NCBI GenBank assembly: GCA_965153355.1
Contig: OZ231127.1
Span: 35,154,001-35,218,000 of the forward strand
DNA from: Flaccisagitta enflata
Lineage: Eukaryota > Chaetognatha > Sagittoidea > Aphragmophora
Length of the DNA: 64,000 nt
Direction: 5' to 3'
Within the stretch, counting starts at the first letter, position 1; every line of letters begins with the position of its first letter. Below the pieces are notes generated by a model. That model worked only from the letters and a program-made list of their open reading frames with translations, did no database searches and had not been told where the DNA came from. The position numbers and the translations under genes are program-made. Positions 20,661-32,178 of the stretch are shown here, one piece after another.

Positions 20661-21017
20661 TTTTTTTTGGGGGGGGGGGGGGGTATAAAAGGAGCGGGAG
20701 CGAGCGGGAGCTTTCGATGCACGATGTTCTCCCTCCGACACATTTTTTTCTTGAAAGAATTAAGTTTATTAGAACATTAAGGCTTGAGATTGCTCGTTAA
20801 ATTTGTAAGAACATCAAGGCTTGAAATTGCTTGAAATTAAGAATTGCGCAGTTATTTTACTAGTACTAGCACTCAGAAATAAATAAGAATAGAGATTTCT
20901 TATATTCCATTCGAGACAAGACCAATATTGACAAGAGGAATCCACACTCGCCACTAAAAATCTTCTTATGTCAATTTTTCGATACCCTTGGCCTAAGGTT
21001 CTCAAAGTCTTTAAACA

Positions 21018-21618
21018 CACTTTTTTTATAAGAACACTGTTCTTAAGAACATCAGCCTTAGATTTGGTAAAAGAATAGTAACATCTTAAAAACATACTTA
21101 GCCTCTGATTCAAAGATAACAAGGCCGGATATACGGCCAATACCAGTTGCGGACTGGTGGGCAAGGGCTGAAATGCGCATTTTCACACTTTCCAACTCGA
21201 TCATTACAGATAGACCAACGGACAGACAAACAGATGGACAGACATATGGACGGACAAACAAAGCCTCTTATAGAGTTGTGTGTCCGCAACTATAAATATT
21301 ATTTTTTTAAATGACATAATGAAATAAGATATACTTAAAAATCAATATTATAATGTGGATTTTTAAAAAAAAATGTTCTTTAATGTTCTAAAAAAATTGA
21401 TTTTACTTTTATATGCAAGAAAAACGATTTTTTTTCTTCTGAAAGTTATTTAGAAAAGCAAACTATAAGAATTACATGTTATAATTGTATAATTATAAAA
21501 GAATTATTTATTTAGAAAAATAAGAACATTTTAAAAACACTTGAGCTTCAAAATGGGGCTAAAAATAAAAACACTGAGGCTCACTTAAGAAATCCATGTT
21601 CTTATAAATTGAAAAGCA
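21018..21618. mobile_element. 426-bp-type MITE with nested HE element
   Basis: Left CACTTTTTTTATAAGAAC, right GTTCTTATAAATTGAAAAGC. Removing 21118-21291 leaves about 426 bp, as at 4860. The right edge is uncertain by a few bases. Confidence 0.55.
21118..21291 (-). mobile_element. HE element, AGTTGCGG subfamily
   Basis: Minus strand AGTTGCGGAC..ACACAACT, CTCTATAAGAGGCTTTG, distal GTCCGCAACT (10/10), GGCCGTATATCCGGCC, TTGTT. Confidence 0.8.
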
Positions 21619-22290
21619 TATAGGGTCAAATTTTTGAAATGTGAAATGTGCAGATCTGATTGCTCATTCAGAATCCTTGTAAACAAGTGACGCGGGGTCA
21701 GAATATTGTTGCGAATGGGTGGAGAGGGACAGCCAACCCCCATCCACACCCAACCCCCCTTCCAACACATAAGCATACTCAAACAGATTCTAAAACGCTT
21801 GCAAGATAAGTTGGCAACCAGCTGACAACAAATTCACATCTTTTGGATTGGATTTATGCTCATTAGTGCAAAGTAAAATACACTCTTTATTTTGAGTAAG
21901 GACAAAGTTTATAAGGACATTGAGGCTGAAATCTTGCCAAAAATTAAGGACATTTTAAGGACAAAGCCCAGCCTCAGATTTGCAAAAAAAAAAATTTTCA
22001 TTCAAAATTTAGATTGTCTTTACGCAACTTCTTAAAGAAAATAACCACATTTAAAAGAAATGATAGTCTTATTTTTGTCCCCGACGAACAGTTTTCGTCG
22101 GTGACTATGAAGTAGCCCGTTCGTGTAGTCTGTTGTCGTCGTCGTCGTCGTTTAAAACCTTCTCATATCTTTGGAACCAGACTTCAGAATTTGATGAAAC
22201 TTTGCTGGTGTTGTTCATAGGTCAATAGGAGCTTGTGTACCAATTTTCAAAAAAATTCATTAACTTTTACTACCTTTTGCCTATTATTTT

Positions 22291-22815
22291 TGTAGTAATA
22301 TTTAGCTGGGACTTAGGTGGTTTACATAGGTAGAGGGTAGTAAAGGTTTATGAATTTTTTTTTAATTTGGTATACAAGTAGAGGGTACTAAATAAACAAC
22401 CCCTGCAAAATTTGAATTAAATCTGAAGTCTGGTTTATGAGATATTAGCTTATTTATGTAGTAGTATGTTGCTAGGACTTAAGCAATTTACATAGGCAAA
22501 GGGTAGTAAAGGTATGTGAATTTTTCTCTAATTTGGTACACAAGTAGAGGGTAGTAAATAAATAACCCCCGCAAAATTTGAATTAAATCTGAAGTCTGGT
22601 TTATGAGATATTAGCTTATGTAGTAATATGTTACTATGACTTAGGCAGTTTACATAGGCAAAGGGTAGCAAAGTTATGTGAATTCTTTTTTAATTTGGTA
22701 TACAAGTAAAGGATATTAATTGAACTGCCCCTGCAAAATTCGAATTAAATCTGAAGTCTGGTTTATAAGATATTAACTTATTAATGTAGTAATATGTTAC
22801 TAGGACTTAGGCGAT
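22291..22815. repeat. ~165-bp tandem core repeats
   Basis: Units start with GTAGTA at 22291, 22459, 22619 and 22786 (the last truncated), each with GAATTAAATCTGAAGTCTGG. Confidence 0.85.
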
Positions 22816-22907
22816 TTGTATAGAGGATTGGAGTTGATGAATTTGTTTACTTGCTCATTTATTACATTCTGATTTTTCTTTAGGTTTGACATCATGGATT
22901 TCAAGAT

Positions 22908-23355
22908 TCATCTTCAACTACTGTCATCATCTTCAACTACTGTCATCATCTTCAACTACTGTCATCATCTTCAACTACTGTCATCATCTTCAACTACTGT
23001 CATCATCTTCAACTACTGTCATCATCTTCAACTACTGTCATCATCTTCAACTACTGTCATCTTCAACTACTGTCATCATCTTCAACTACTGTCATCATCT
23101 TCAACTACTGTCATCATCTTCAACTACTGTCATCATCTTCAACTACTGTCATCATCTTCAACTACTGTCATCATCTTCAACTACTGTCATCATTTTCAAC
23201 TCCTGTCATCATTTTCAACTCCTGTCATCATCTTCAACTACTGTCATCATTTTCAACTCCTGTCATCATCTTCAACTCCTGTCATCATCTTCATTTACTA
23301 TCATCATCTTCATTTACTATCATCATCCTCGACTACTGTCATCATCTTCAACTAC
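22908..23355. repeat. 19-bp minisatellite (TCATCATCTTCAACTACTG)
   Basis: About 23 units. Because 19 is not a multiple of 3, all frames stay open over long distances. Confidence 0.95.
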
Positions 23356-23359
23356 TTAA

Positions 23360-23545
23360 TTTTTTTTTAGATTTTTTTAAAAAATTTTTTTGAAAGATTT
23401 TTTTAAATTTTTTTGAAATTTTTTTGAAATTTTTTTGAAATTTTTTTGAAAATTTTTTTGAAATTTTTTTTTCGAAAAATTTTTTTGAAAATTTTTTGAA
23501 AAAAAAAATTTTTTTTGAAATTTTTTTTGAAAATTTTTTGAATAT
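23360..23545. repeat. (TTTTTTTGAAA)n AT-rich repeat
   Basis: 11-bp units with variable T-run length. Confidence 0.85.
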
Positions 23546-23708
23546 TTTTTTCTTAGATTTTTGTTGTCATTATCATTCATTGTTGTCATCATCATCATCC
23601 ACTATGGTTATCAGCATCAAGTAATGTCATTATTAAAACAATATTGAATATTTTTTTTCTTGAAATTGGTGTTGTGTATCTCATCGAGTTGCGTTTACGC
23701 AACGAGAA

Positions 23709-23757
23709 AGCTTCAAAAATTACAGTCCCCAGTCGGGGACTGTAATTTTGAAGCTTT
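23709..23757. repeat. Long 3'-terminal hairpin of the HE element
   Basis: AGCTTCAAAAATTACAGTCC is answered by GGACTGTAATTTTGAAGCTT around an AGTC loop, with one bulge. Just upstream is GTTGCGTTTACGCAAC (23690-23705). Confidence 0.85.
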
Positions 23758-24094
23758 TTGTTAGATTATATAATATTCTATGAAGAACAACTACAAAGCA
23801 ATTATTGTCATATCTAACTAATGTTTCATGATACTGAAACTCAATTATTTTAATGCATAAAACGTAGTCTTAAGAAAATCATAAGAAAATATTAAGGACA
23901 CGCTAAGGACATTTCAGCCTGAAATTTGGTAAAATTTAAGGACATCCCAGCCTCAGAAAAAATTTACTGGTCCTTATATAAAATAAAGAGTGTACACTTT
24001 TTTAAAATTCATGTAAATGAGCTGTACAGTTTTTTCTTTATGATATCCTGTTTTCATTTTATGCTGTTTAAGCTCCGTCGCCTCAAGGTCTAAC

Positions 24095-24096
<2 letters not shown>

Positions 24097-24169
<73 letters not shown>
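24097..24169. repeat. (CA)n microsatellite
   Basis: About 36 units. Confidence 0.95.
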
Positions 24170-24173
<4 letters not shown>

Positions 24174-25054
24174 AGGTGGAAACAAGTCGGATGTCTTTCA
24201 TAATTTATCTAGCAAAAACAGCAGTCAAAACGGTTTCTTTATTGTATCTTTCATACTTCGTTTCTTTGAAATAATTGATCAAACAACAAATAAATCAATC
24301 TCTATCTCTATCTATCTGTTAATCTTTCTCTTTTGATATAGCTCTCATCTGTTTTTTGCTATCAATCAATCAAGCGATTCCTTTTCCTAACTTTCTACAC
24401 GACAAATACCTACAAAATTTACAAAGTCCTTCAAAATTGAACGCTCCTTCACCCTCATGTCCTCCACTGAAGAAAACAGTCTCTACAGTACTGAGTATCG
24501 ACCTTCTGCTTGTTTGGCCCCATCCAAAATAACTTCATTCCTCATTTCCTCAAATTGTACATAGTCCTCTGTGATTCCCCTTCATGCCGTTCATAACATA
24601 CACTTCCTTAATCTCTAAGATAAAAAAACTTACTGAAATATTCTATCATTTCCTCTCTGATTCCTCTTTGATTCCTGTGTCTGCGATTAATGTTGCTTGC
24701 GATGGCCTCTTCTTACTTTGCAAAAGAAAAAAAGTTTTGTTTCACATTCCATCTGACTTACATCAAAGAATCGATCAATCTCGAATTTTATTTCATTACT
24801 TTTTTTGTATGTTGTGTCATCGACGATTAGGAATCGGATTCGAGAGTCAGACAAAAGATAAGTCCACTCGCGCATGCGCGGCAATTACAAATATCCGATT
24901 CATGAATCACGCGTATCCGATACGTATCCGATGCGTATGGGATAAAAAAAATCTCTTCAGATAGCTTTGGATATTTGGCAAACGCGCAACTATTAAAACA
25001 GCTATTAAATATCGGATACTTAAGTATTATAGTCTGTTAAAGGAGAGTACGACG
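24170..25054. other. Non-coding DNA, nothing recognised
   Basis: An open frame at 24584-24964 has no family resemblance. CGTATCCGATACGTATCCGA (24911) is a short direct repeat. Confidence 0.35.
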
Positions 25055-25363
25055 TGTATGACACAATCATACCGCCTTAGAGGTTAGGAGGTAACACGAA
25101 TGAATATATAACAGAATCATACCGCCTTAGACGTCAGGAGGTAACACAAATGAATATTTAGCACAATCATACTGCCTTCCAGGTTAGGGGGTAATACAAA
25201 TGAATATGCAACAACCATACTGCCTTAGAGGTTAGGAGGTAACACAAATGAGTGGATAACATAATCATGCCGCTACAGAGGTTAGGAGGAAACACAAATG
25301 AATATATGATATGATGCAATCATACCACCTCAGAGGTTATGAGGTAACATGAATGACTATATA
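25055..25363. repeat. ~56-bp tandem repeat, interrupted by a MITE
   Basis: Units contain CAATCATACCGCCTTAGAGG and TTAGGAGGTAACACAAATGA. The array resumes after the MITE at 25971-25995. Confidence 0.85.
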
Positions 25364-25968
25364 ACCATGGGCAAAAAAAAACCGCACATGGCATTTTGTG
25401 ATGCTTTTGACCGGCTTGATTTCAATAAAAATACAAAAAATCAGTGACCGTTTGAAAGATATTCGAAAGTTCTTCAAATCTAGACCAAGTAGAAAGTTGT
25501 CACTTAATTCGTTTAGAAATGGCAACAGTTTGAAGTAAGCATCATCATAATCTGTCAATTGAAGGGATTTGGTAGTTTTAGTTTTGCCTTTAAAAGCACA
25601 TAAAATATATCTGACAAAAGGAAACTAAGAAAAATTTAAGAGAAAATGAAAATATAACTTATAATCTACAAAATGGCACCAAGCAGACCTTTTTAAGTCA
25701 ATCCATTTAGAAATGGTAATCAAACAAAGACATCTACTTCATGAATTCAACTAGGTAAAAAACATCATATCTGTCAGATTTCATTTTGATACTTTTTTTT
25801 CAAATTAATATAGCTTCTAGAGTTTTCAAATTAGAATTTTGTTTAACAACTCAAATGAAAGATTTTTTGAAGCTCTTTAAAATGGTCATAGATTTTATGT
25901 ACTTTCTGAAAAGCTACACCAAATTAGGGTAGAAATAAGCAATGTGCGATTTTTTTTTTGCCCATGGT
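25364..25968. mobile_element. MITE, 605 bp, ACCATGGGC type
   Basis: Ends ACCATGGGCAAAAAAAA and its inverse TTTTTTTTGCCCATGGT, with TA at 25362-25363 and 25969-25970. Internal motifs (CTTCAAATCTAGACC, AATTCGTTTAGAAATGG) recur in the MITE at 55651. Confidence 0.75.
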
Positions 25969-26029
25969 TATATCACAATCATACCGCCTTAGAGAAAAAT
26001 ATTTGCGTTTTTGCTTGGGTCACAATATC

Positions 26030-26179
26030 ATTGCAGACGGGCGGGCAGGGGCCATTCACATACGCCCATACATACGCATACGGAAACAGTATCTAAAACG
26101 CCCTTTTTCCTGCTTTTCGCCTTGTACTAACATGACGGATGGATGGACGGATCGATCGATAAGTGGACGGACCGCAACT
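26030..26179 (-). mobile_element. Degenerate HE element
   Basis: TTGCAGACGGGCGGGCAGGG and GGACGGACCGCAACTAAAAA mark the two sides. Arms and terminus are eroded. Confidence 0.4.
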
Positions 26180-27525
26180 AAAAATGTTTTTCCTCAATGT
26201 TATTCTTACAAGTTTTGGTGAAGTGAGGGATGTTATTCCACTTCTCATAGTCACATGGAGAATATACGGATAAACCATTGCTACGAAAATCTTACCATTG
26301 CGGAGAGATCAAAGTGGTATTACCAAGGTCAAGAGAAACAAAACAAATCATATGAACCTTACGATTGATTACACAATGATGGAATTTGTGGGTGAATCTT
26401 CGTGTTCTTTCAAACAAAAATGAAACTAGCCAAAAGAGATGGTGAGGGGGAAATGAAGGAATTAGTGGCGGGACATACTTCTCTTTAACCAGCCCAAGGG
26501 GTCAGTTTTTCTCCCTCGGCGGCCATCCATTTAGTTTTTAGAGAGCAAATCGCTGTGGCAGCGGAAGTTTGTTTCGATGCTCCGCTGCGCACGACTTTGT
26601 GTCGGATCTGCAGGGACTCAACCAGGGAAGGGGGGAGAGAGGAGGGGGAAAGCGTTCAGGCTTAAGCGTCAGATTTTACCAAAGGGTTTGTTTGAAAACG
26701 TGATAAACATCACGTTGATCTGTTATTGGGGCGCGACACCGATCGCCCCATCGTAGGTATTTAAGGGGATAAGGTCAAATCTTTGCCTTTTGGTTCTTTT
26801 TGTTTTGAGCTGCATGACAGAAAACCCATACCAATAGCCAGAGAAATTTAAGAACTAAACACAATAAAAAAGAAACGCTTAGAAGTAAGAAAACTGAACG
26901 CGCATAACCTGTAAAAAAATCTCAAAACTAATTTTTGTTCTCGAAATATGTATATACTTTTTTTTTATCTCCAGGGATCTTTCCATCGCAATTCCTACAG
27001 CATGAGAGAAAAATGGTTTTGCTTTGCGCCAGGAAGTTGCCCAGCCAAAGCCTGGGAGCGGCCCGACCCTTTTTTTGTGAGGGAAAAAGAAGAGAAATGG
27101 GAACTAGGATCTTTTTCTAGGAATAAAAAAGTACTTATTGTAGAATCAGAGGAAAAAAAGATTCAAACGATATCAAAAACAATTAGACGGGAGACCTCAG
27201 AATTGTTGAAGTTATCAAATAAACAGATGAACGTACTGTATCAATGAATCGTAGTTCAAATAAGCAAAGGAATGAAACACCGAATGCATGTACAATAAAC
27301 GAATCAATTTGTGGAAAAAACTTCGAAGTAATGTATGAACGATTAATCGAGTTTTTATTGATTCATCAATTCACATATTCAACCAATAGACAATAAATGT
27401 TATAGGCGTAGAGCAAATGAGTGAAGGAAGGAGTGACTAATTCCATATATTTAACTAATTTAAGAACTAATGACACAGTCAATGCATTGATTCGTTTGTA
27501 GATTTATTCACTCAATCATTCATTT
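26180..27525. other. Mostly unique host-like DNA
   Basis: Few repeats. 26500-26760 is locally GC-richer. A weak exon-like frame lies at 26975-27247. Confidence 0.4.
26975..27247 (+). CDS. Possible exon, unknown protein
   Basis: A good 3' splice-site context (T-rich run then ATCTCCAG, ending 26974) precedes a frame reading GSFHRNSYSMREKWFCFAPG, later VREKEEKWELGSFSRNKK, with a stop at 27245-27247. The charged C-terminal part is compatible with a real protein, but no family is recognised, no start or upstream exon is visible, and the frame could be chance. Confidence 0.15.
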   Translation, partial: GSFHRNSYSMREKWFCFAPGSCPAKAWERPDPFFVREKEEKWELGSFSRNKKVLIVESEEKKIQTISKTIRRETSELLKLSNKQMNVLYQ

Positions 27526-27534
27526 ATGCAACGA
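27526..27534. other. Target site duplication of element B, left copy
   Basis: ATGCAACGA, identical to 32810-32818. Confidence 0.85.
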
Positions 27535-27543
27535 TCGAGTGTG

Positions 27544-27645
27544 TCATATTACAAAAGGTTTTTTGATCGCTTCATCAACATCAGGGGGCATGGGGGGACG
27601 AATTCTAAGAAACTTAGCGTTTTTATTTTCTTGAATTTCATACAT
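27544..27645 (-). CDS. 33-codon open frame in the terminal repeat of B (R-type)
   Basis: Reads MYEIQENKNAKFLRIRPP and ends MPPDVDEAIKKPFVI. One residue (K6 to E) differs from the R-type copy in A. Same outward direction, same distance to the element end, no indel. Confidence 0.3.
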   Translation of the reverse strand: MYEIQENKNAKFLRIRPPMPPDVDEAIKKPFVI

Positions 27646-27682
27646 CTTCCGTTTTTTTAGCAACGAAAACTAAATTCCCTGC

Positions 27683-27709
27683 TTATATACTCCTCCCTCG
27701 TTTACGTCA
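27683..27709 (-). promoter_or_regulatory. Outward promoter-like array of B (R-type)
   Basis: Minus strand TGACGTAA (27702-27709), 12 nt, TATATAA (27683-27689). Confidence 0.5.
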
Positions 27710-28175
27710 TCGATGACTTCGTTTTCGATCGTAACATCCAGTGTGTGATCATCCATTGATTTACGAGTTAATCTTGGTGCTCAAATTATTCTGCAATATT
27801 TTCGCTTTAGCTATTGCCGAGAATATTGCATCTGTAATTAAAGCAAAATGATACAAGAATGCATATGCTGTAATTGCTCCTGCAATAACAACGCTGCGTT
27901 ATGCAAATTAGGCATTCAAACAGAAAATTTCGAAGGCGTTACCGGCGAACTTGCGAAGCTTGTTTGTACACATTACACGATGAATTGAGCTAAATCGAGT
28001 CATGAATGCTTAATTTGACGACGGTCAGACATACCTGAATGAATTGAGGCCCCCAGAGTGGGACGACGCATGATGAACCCGAAGTGAGTGGAAGATGATC
28101 GCAGACAACAGTTTGGTGTTGTTAAAAGACATTTGATGCCTCCGCGGAAATATTGTGTCTTTCCTCCCTTTTTCC

Positions 28176-28398
28176 CTGTCTGTCTCTGTGTCTGTCTTTG
28201 TCACTGTCTGTCTCTGTCTGTGTCACTGTCTGTGTCTGTCTCCGTGTCTGTCTGTGTCACTGTCTGTGTGTCTGTCTCTGTCTCTGTCTGTGTGTCTGTC
28301 TCTGTCTGTGTCTGTGTCTGTGTATCTGTCTGTCTGTCTGTTCTTACTGTCTCTTACTGCCTGTGTCTGTCTGTCTGTGTCTGTCTGTGTCTGTCTGC

Positions 28399-28430
<32 letters not shown>
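28176..28430. repeat. (GTCT)n / (CT)n microsatellite in B
   Basis: Inverse of 9730-10050 in A, with a short CT run added at 28413-28430. Confidence 0.9.
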
Positions 28431-28431
<1 letters not shown>

Positions 28432-28941
28432 GACTTGAAATCCTTTCTCGTTTTCGTTCACCACGCATACACGGTTTTACATTCAATGATCCACTAGGTG
28501 TACACAAGTACAAGTCTGGGTTCCAAGACCTGTACATGTATTGTTTCATACCCATTTGACGCTTCTTGGGCACGTAAATACCAAGTACGGAATCAAACGT
28601 TTTACTTTTATCGCTACTCGTAAGACAACTTTCGCGTATAATTACACCCCGCTTTAACGGATATGACATTAAGAGAGACCCATCTGAAACAGTCAAAAAG
28701 TTTTGAACCTAAGTACTAAGTATCCGGTAGTAATTTGACTTAAACATACTCAAGAGAATTGCTAAATACAAGCTGTGAAACCCCCTAAAAACTGTAGCAC
28801 CCCCACCTACAGCCTTAACCAATTACATATTTACATCACAAATACTTTTAAGGTAAAGAAAGATTTGTATTGATACAAATGGCGCCACCAGCGTTGTTCT
28901 TAAACTTTGATCTCTAACTCAAGATATAGCTTGTAAAAGTA

Positions 28942-29325
28942 CAGAAGGGACCCTAATAAGAGCGGAGGAGGGACCCAATTCCATGCCTTACAGCTCACAT
29001 GGTTCAATCAATTTTCTTATTTGCAGTGGCAGTTGACACCTTAGGTGAATACAAATGGCGCCACCGTGGCGATTTTTCAATTTCCACCTTTAACCCCCTC
29101 AAAGGGCCAAGTTTGGATCAAAATTTGAGAAGAAAAAAATATTCAATTTTTCGCGCTTTTGTAGTGGTTTGAAGGGGTTTGAAAAATCGCCACGGTGGCG
29201 CCATTTGTATTCACCCAAGGTGTCAACCGCCACTGCAAGTGTGGGAATTGATTGAACCATGTGAGCTGTAGGGGGGGCATGTAACACTTTGGGTCCCTCC
29301 TCCGCTCTTATTAGGGTCCCGTCTG
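28942..29325. mobile_element. MITE copy in B (384 bp)
   Basis: CAGAAGGGACCCTAATAAG and inverse, with TA at 28940-28941 and 29326-29327. Same insertion as 8908-9298. Confidence 0.7.
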
Positions 29326-29427
29326 TATTAAAATTAGCTACTTTTGCATAATTATAAAATCAAGAATTTCATGCAATAATTTAAAATTGGAGTGGAAATT
29401 TTAAAGTCGCCTTGGTGGCGCCACTTG

Positions 29428-29985
29428 TCCGCATATTATTGTCCCAAAATCAAATGACTGTCAAATCAAAACGAGGATATTTAGCAACATGCAGTTTTTT
29501 GCACCAGTTAGAGCTCAAAACAATCTTTATTTTGCTCATGAATTTTGCCTGAATTGCTTCACACAAAATCGAATTAGATCAAAAACAGTAAAAACATTGC
29601 CCAAGCAAATCATGGCAAAATTACCAGAAAAACCTAATCAACTTCAGACTCCTACCAAATCTGTATGAAGAAAGATACTCAGATGCGGATTTCACGGCTA
29701 AAAAGCTTTTGAAAAGTTCTTCAATTTGCCCATGGATTTTGATGGATTTCTTAGAAATGAACCCTTTAAAAATTCAAACCAAAGCTATAGAAAAATTTAA
29801 ACCTGGGCGTTGCTGGATAGTGGTCAAGGGTTGATTAAGTTGATATGAAGCAACCAAAATGGGATTAAATACAGAAAATAATATGAAACATACTAGGAAA
29901 TACTCATCTGACATCCAATAACAGAGATTTATATTGTTCCTCACCAGCCATAGTGAGGCATCTAAAGTTGTGACACTATTCAAAC
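29428..29985. other. Segment present in B, replaced in A
   Basis: ~555 bp with no counterpart in A, which has ~180 unrelated bp (8632-8810) between the same flanks (GAAGGTTTGAATAGTGT on one side, GGCGCCAC on the other). No TIR seen at the edges. Confidence 0.5.
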
Positions 29986-30594
29986 CTTCACTTCACTGTT
30001 TCATTGTTTTATGGGGAAGAAAATCATAGATTTTGAAACGCGACGGGGGGGGGAAATAAAAGCGGCTCAATTTTAAATGCCCCTTCAACTTATTGCGGTA
30101 GTTTGATCTTTAAGGGGGGGGGTGCTACAGTTTTAGGGGGTTGTATTAACCCTTCTTCTGTAGTTATAAAGTGAGTGCTTAAATAAGTTTGAATAATATT
30201 GTGCGCTCAGCTATCTAGCAATAGATAGCTACAGAAAATACCCTGCAAAGTGACACCAAAGAAAATGTCATATTTCAGCTTTTATAAATGATAATCCAAT
30301 TCTGAAAAAAGTTTGTTTTAGACTTACAAATCGGGTTTTGAAAAGAAAAACCTACACGGAAAAACCTACATGGAAAAAATGAAACATCCTCAAATTAACA
30401 AAATCTCTGTTTTCCTAAGAAAACCATTGAGGGTTGCATTCTTTCTCTGCCATTTACCAACAAATTGTGCAGAAAGTTCTGCCGAATGGTCTCAAATTGA
30501 ATATGTTTTGAAAAAGATTTAGTATCTGAAATGTTTTGTGAGTTTCCCATCATATTTTTTATCAAGGATATTCCATGTAATAACTGTCAAGAAA

Positions 30595-30747
30595 AACAAG
30601 ACCAGATACACGGCAATCCAGTCGCGGATGGTGGGGCAGGAGCAGTAATGCGAAAATCGCTCGCATTTCAAAAATGTTACCGGCGAATGGACTGACGTAC
30701 CGACCGACCGACCGACACGGCAAGGTGTAGTCACGTGTCCGCGACTT
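30595..30747 (-). mobile_element. HE element in B (copy of 7821-7972)
   Basis: Distal arm TCCGCGACT kept; a few substitutions (GACCAGATACACGG). Confidence 0.8.
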
Positions 30748-30832
30748 AAAAAAAAAAGGCCGAAAAAGGTAGGCTGACTTTTTAAGCGTTCAAATCAAAA
30801 ATTTGATCATGACATGTAAAACTAATTTATTA

Positions 30833-31398
30833 AACAAGGCCGGATACACGGCTACCCCAGTCGCGTACGGATGGGCCGGAGCAGTGCCGGAGAAGGTCAC
30901 CAGAGCATTTGGGCAGGAGCAGTAGGCTCAAAAGCTCAAATAACCCAAAAGTAAAAATCGCAAAGCGTTAGGTGGTCAGCGGTATCCGCGCCCTGCTTAG
31001 CCGTAGGTCATGATTGTAGTTGAGGGTGGGAACAGGGCAGCGGCCCCGAAGATGATGACCTATGCTCTTACACGGAATTTCCTCCTCTCCTCCCCCAACC
31101 TTCAGGTCCATATCTCAGCCTCGAGGCCCATATCCCAGCCTCAAGGCCCAAATCCCCGTCTTGAGGCCCAAATCCCTGGATTTGGGTCTTGAGGCTGGGA
31201 TATGGGCCTCGAGGCTGAAATATGGGCCTGGAGGTGGGGGGGGGGGACGAAGAAAGAGAAGGAGGAGAAGGAGAAAATTCCCCTGTGTGAAAGCACAGGC
31301 CATCGACACCTTTGGGGCCGCTGCCCAAAAAAAGGAACAACCGACCAACCGACCGACGGGCCGACATAACGGGGTGTAGAGTCGCGTAGCACATAACT
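30833..31398 (-). mobile_element. HE element in B with foldback core (copy of 7155-7734)
   Basis: Same order of parts; one minisatellite region and the arm near 31060 are slightly changed. Confidence 0.8.
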
Positions 31399-31564
31399 AA
31401 AAAGTTTGATATAAAAATCCACTCTTACAACTTTCTTCTGGTCGGTATTTTAAAAACAATCGAAAAGTGTTTTTGTTCCAATCGAGTTTGTTTCCCCATT
31501 TCATATGAAAGAAAGAAGAGATTGAACAAGTTATTTCGTGCATGGTAAATCAATATTCCCTTTT

Positions 31565-31709
31565 CACGCGACACGCGACTCTACACCTTGCTGTGTCAGT
31601 CGGTCTGTCTGTCCATCCGTCCCGTAACATTTTTGAATTCCGAGTGGTTAGTGCACTACTGCTTCGGCCCAACCGTCCGCGACTGGATTGCCGTGTATCC
31701 GGCCTTGTT
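31565..31709 (+). mobile_element. HE element in B (copy of 6844-6987)
   Basis: CACGCGACACGCGACT, CTCTACACCTTGC, distal GTCCGCGACTGG, GTGTATCCGGCCTTGTT. Confidence 0.75.
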
Positions 31710-31720
31710 CTTTGAGAATC

Positions 31721-31812
31721 AACAAGGCCGGATACACGGCTACCCAAGTCGTGTGTGGGTAGGCAGAGGCCTTATTTAAGGTCACGATCATTTGGGCAGG
31801 AGCAGTGAGGCC
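31721..31812 (-). mobile_element. HE 3' half in B (copy of 6742-6835)
   Basis: AACAAGGCCGGATACACGGC to GGAGCAGTGAGGCC, no 5' part. Confidence 0.7.
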
Positions 31813-32137
31813 AAAGACCGATAACAAACCTTATAGTTCATTATTACTTAATGATATTAAAAACATTTATATCAGTGCCTGTTAAGTGCCTTTTAAGATC
31901 TAAGGATGTATTCATGGCATTTGTTGAAAAAAAAATAGTAGAATTTATTTGTAATTTCACTTATTTCAAGTATTTTATCAATGGTTTTCACTTTCTGAGA
32001 AAAAAGTTAAGCAACACCTAGGAATTTGATGGTGTTGTCATTAAATCATAACAGTAAGAGCGAGAGAAACGTTAGGTTATTTTCGAAACCCGGCGAGGGA
32101 ACTGGAGGGATCTTTTGTTTACTTTCGTGGAAACGGC

Positions 32138-32138
<1 letters not shown>

Positions 32139-32177
<39 letters not shown>
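32139..32177. repeat. (CT)n microsatellite in B
   Basis: About 18 units; its counterpart in A has ~37. Confidence 0.95.

Positions 32178-32178
<1 letters not shown>

Larger units (their letters stand above)
22077..23762 (+). mobile_element. HE element, GTCCCCGAC subfamily, 1686 bp
   Basis: The 5' hairpin GTCCCCGACGA..TCGTCGGTGAC follows a T run. The distal arm GTCGGGGAC pairs 9/9 with GTCCCCGAC. The tail AAGCTTTTTGTT keeps the TTGTT end. The core comprises four ~165-bp tandem repeats, a 19-bp minisatellite and an AT-rich 11-bp repeat. No protein is encoded. It is the largest and most complete member, with no sequence match to the AGTCGCG ends but the same layout. Confidence 0.7.
21881..23992. 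mobile_element. 426-bp-type MITE with a 1.7-kb HE element nested in it
   Basis: Left CACTCTTTATTTTGAG with TA before it; right CTTATATAAAATAAAGAGTG with TA after it (23993-23994). Total 2112 bp minus the nested 1686 bp gives exactly 426 bp, the length of the uninterrupted copy at 4860-5285. Confidence 0.75.
27535..28037. repeat. R-type terminal inverted repeat of B
   Basis: Nearly identical to the inverse of 10186-10688. Confidence 0.75.
28781..30140. repeat. Larger foldback inside B
   Basis: CCCCCTAAAAACTGTAGCAC (28781) against GGTGCTACAGTTTTAGGGGG (30121). Confidence 0.6.

Noticed and set aside
22886-23370. Repeat protein of 157-158 residues
   Set aside because: Produced by the 19-bp minisatellite; two overlapping frames give it equally.
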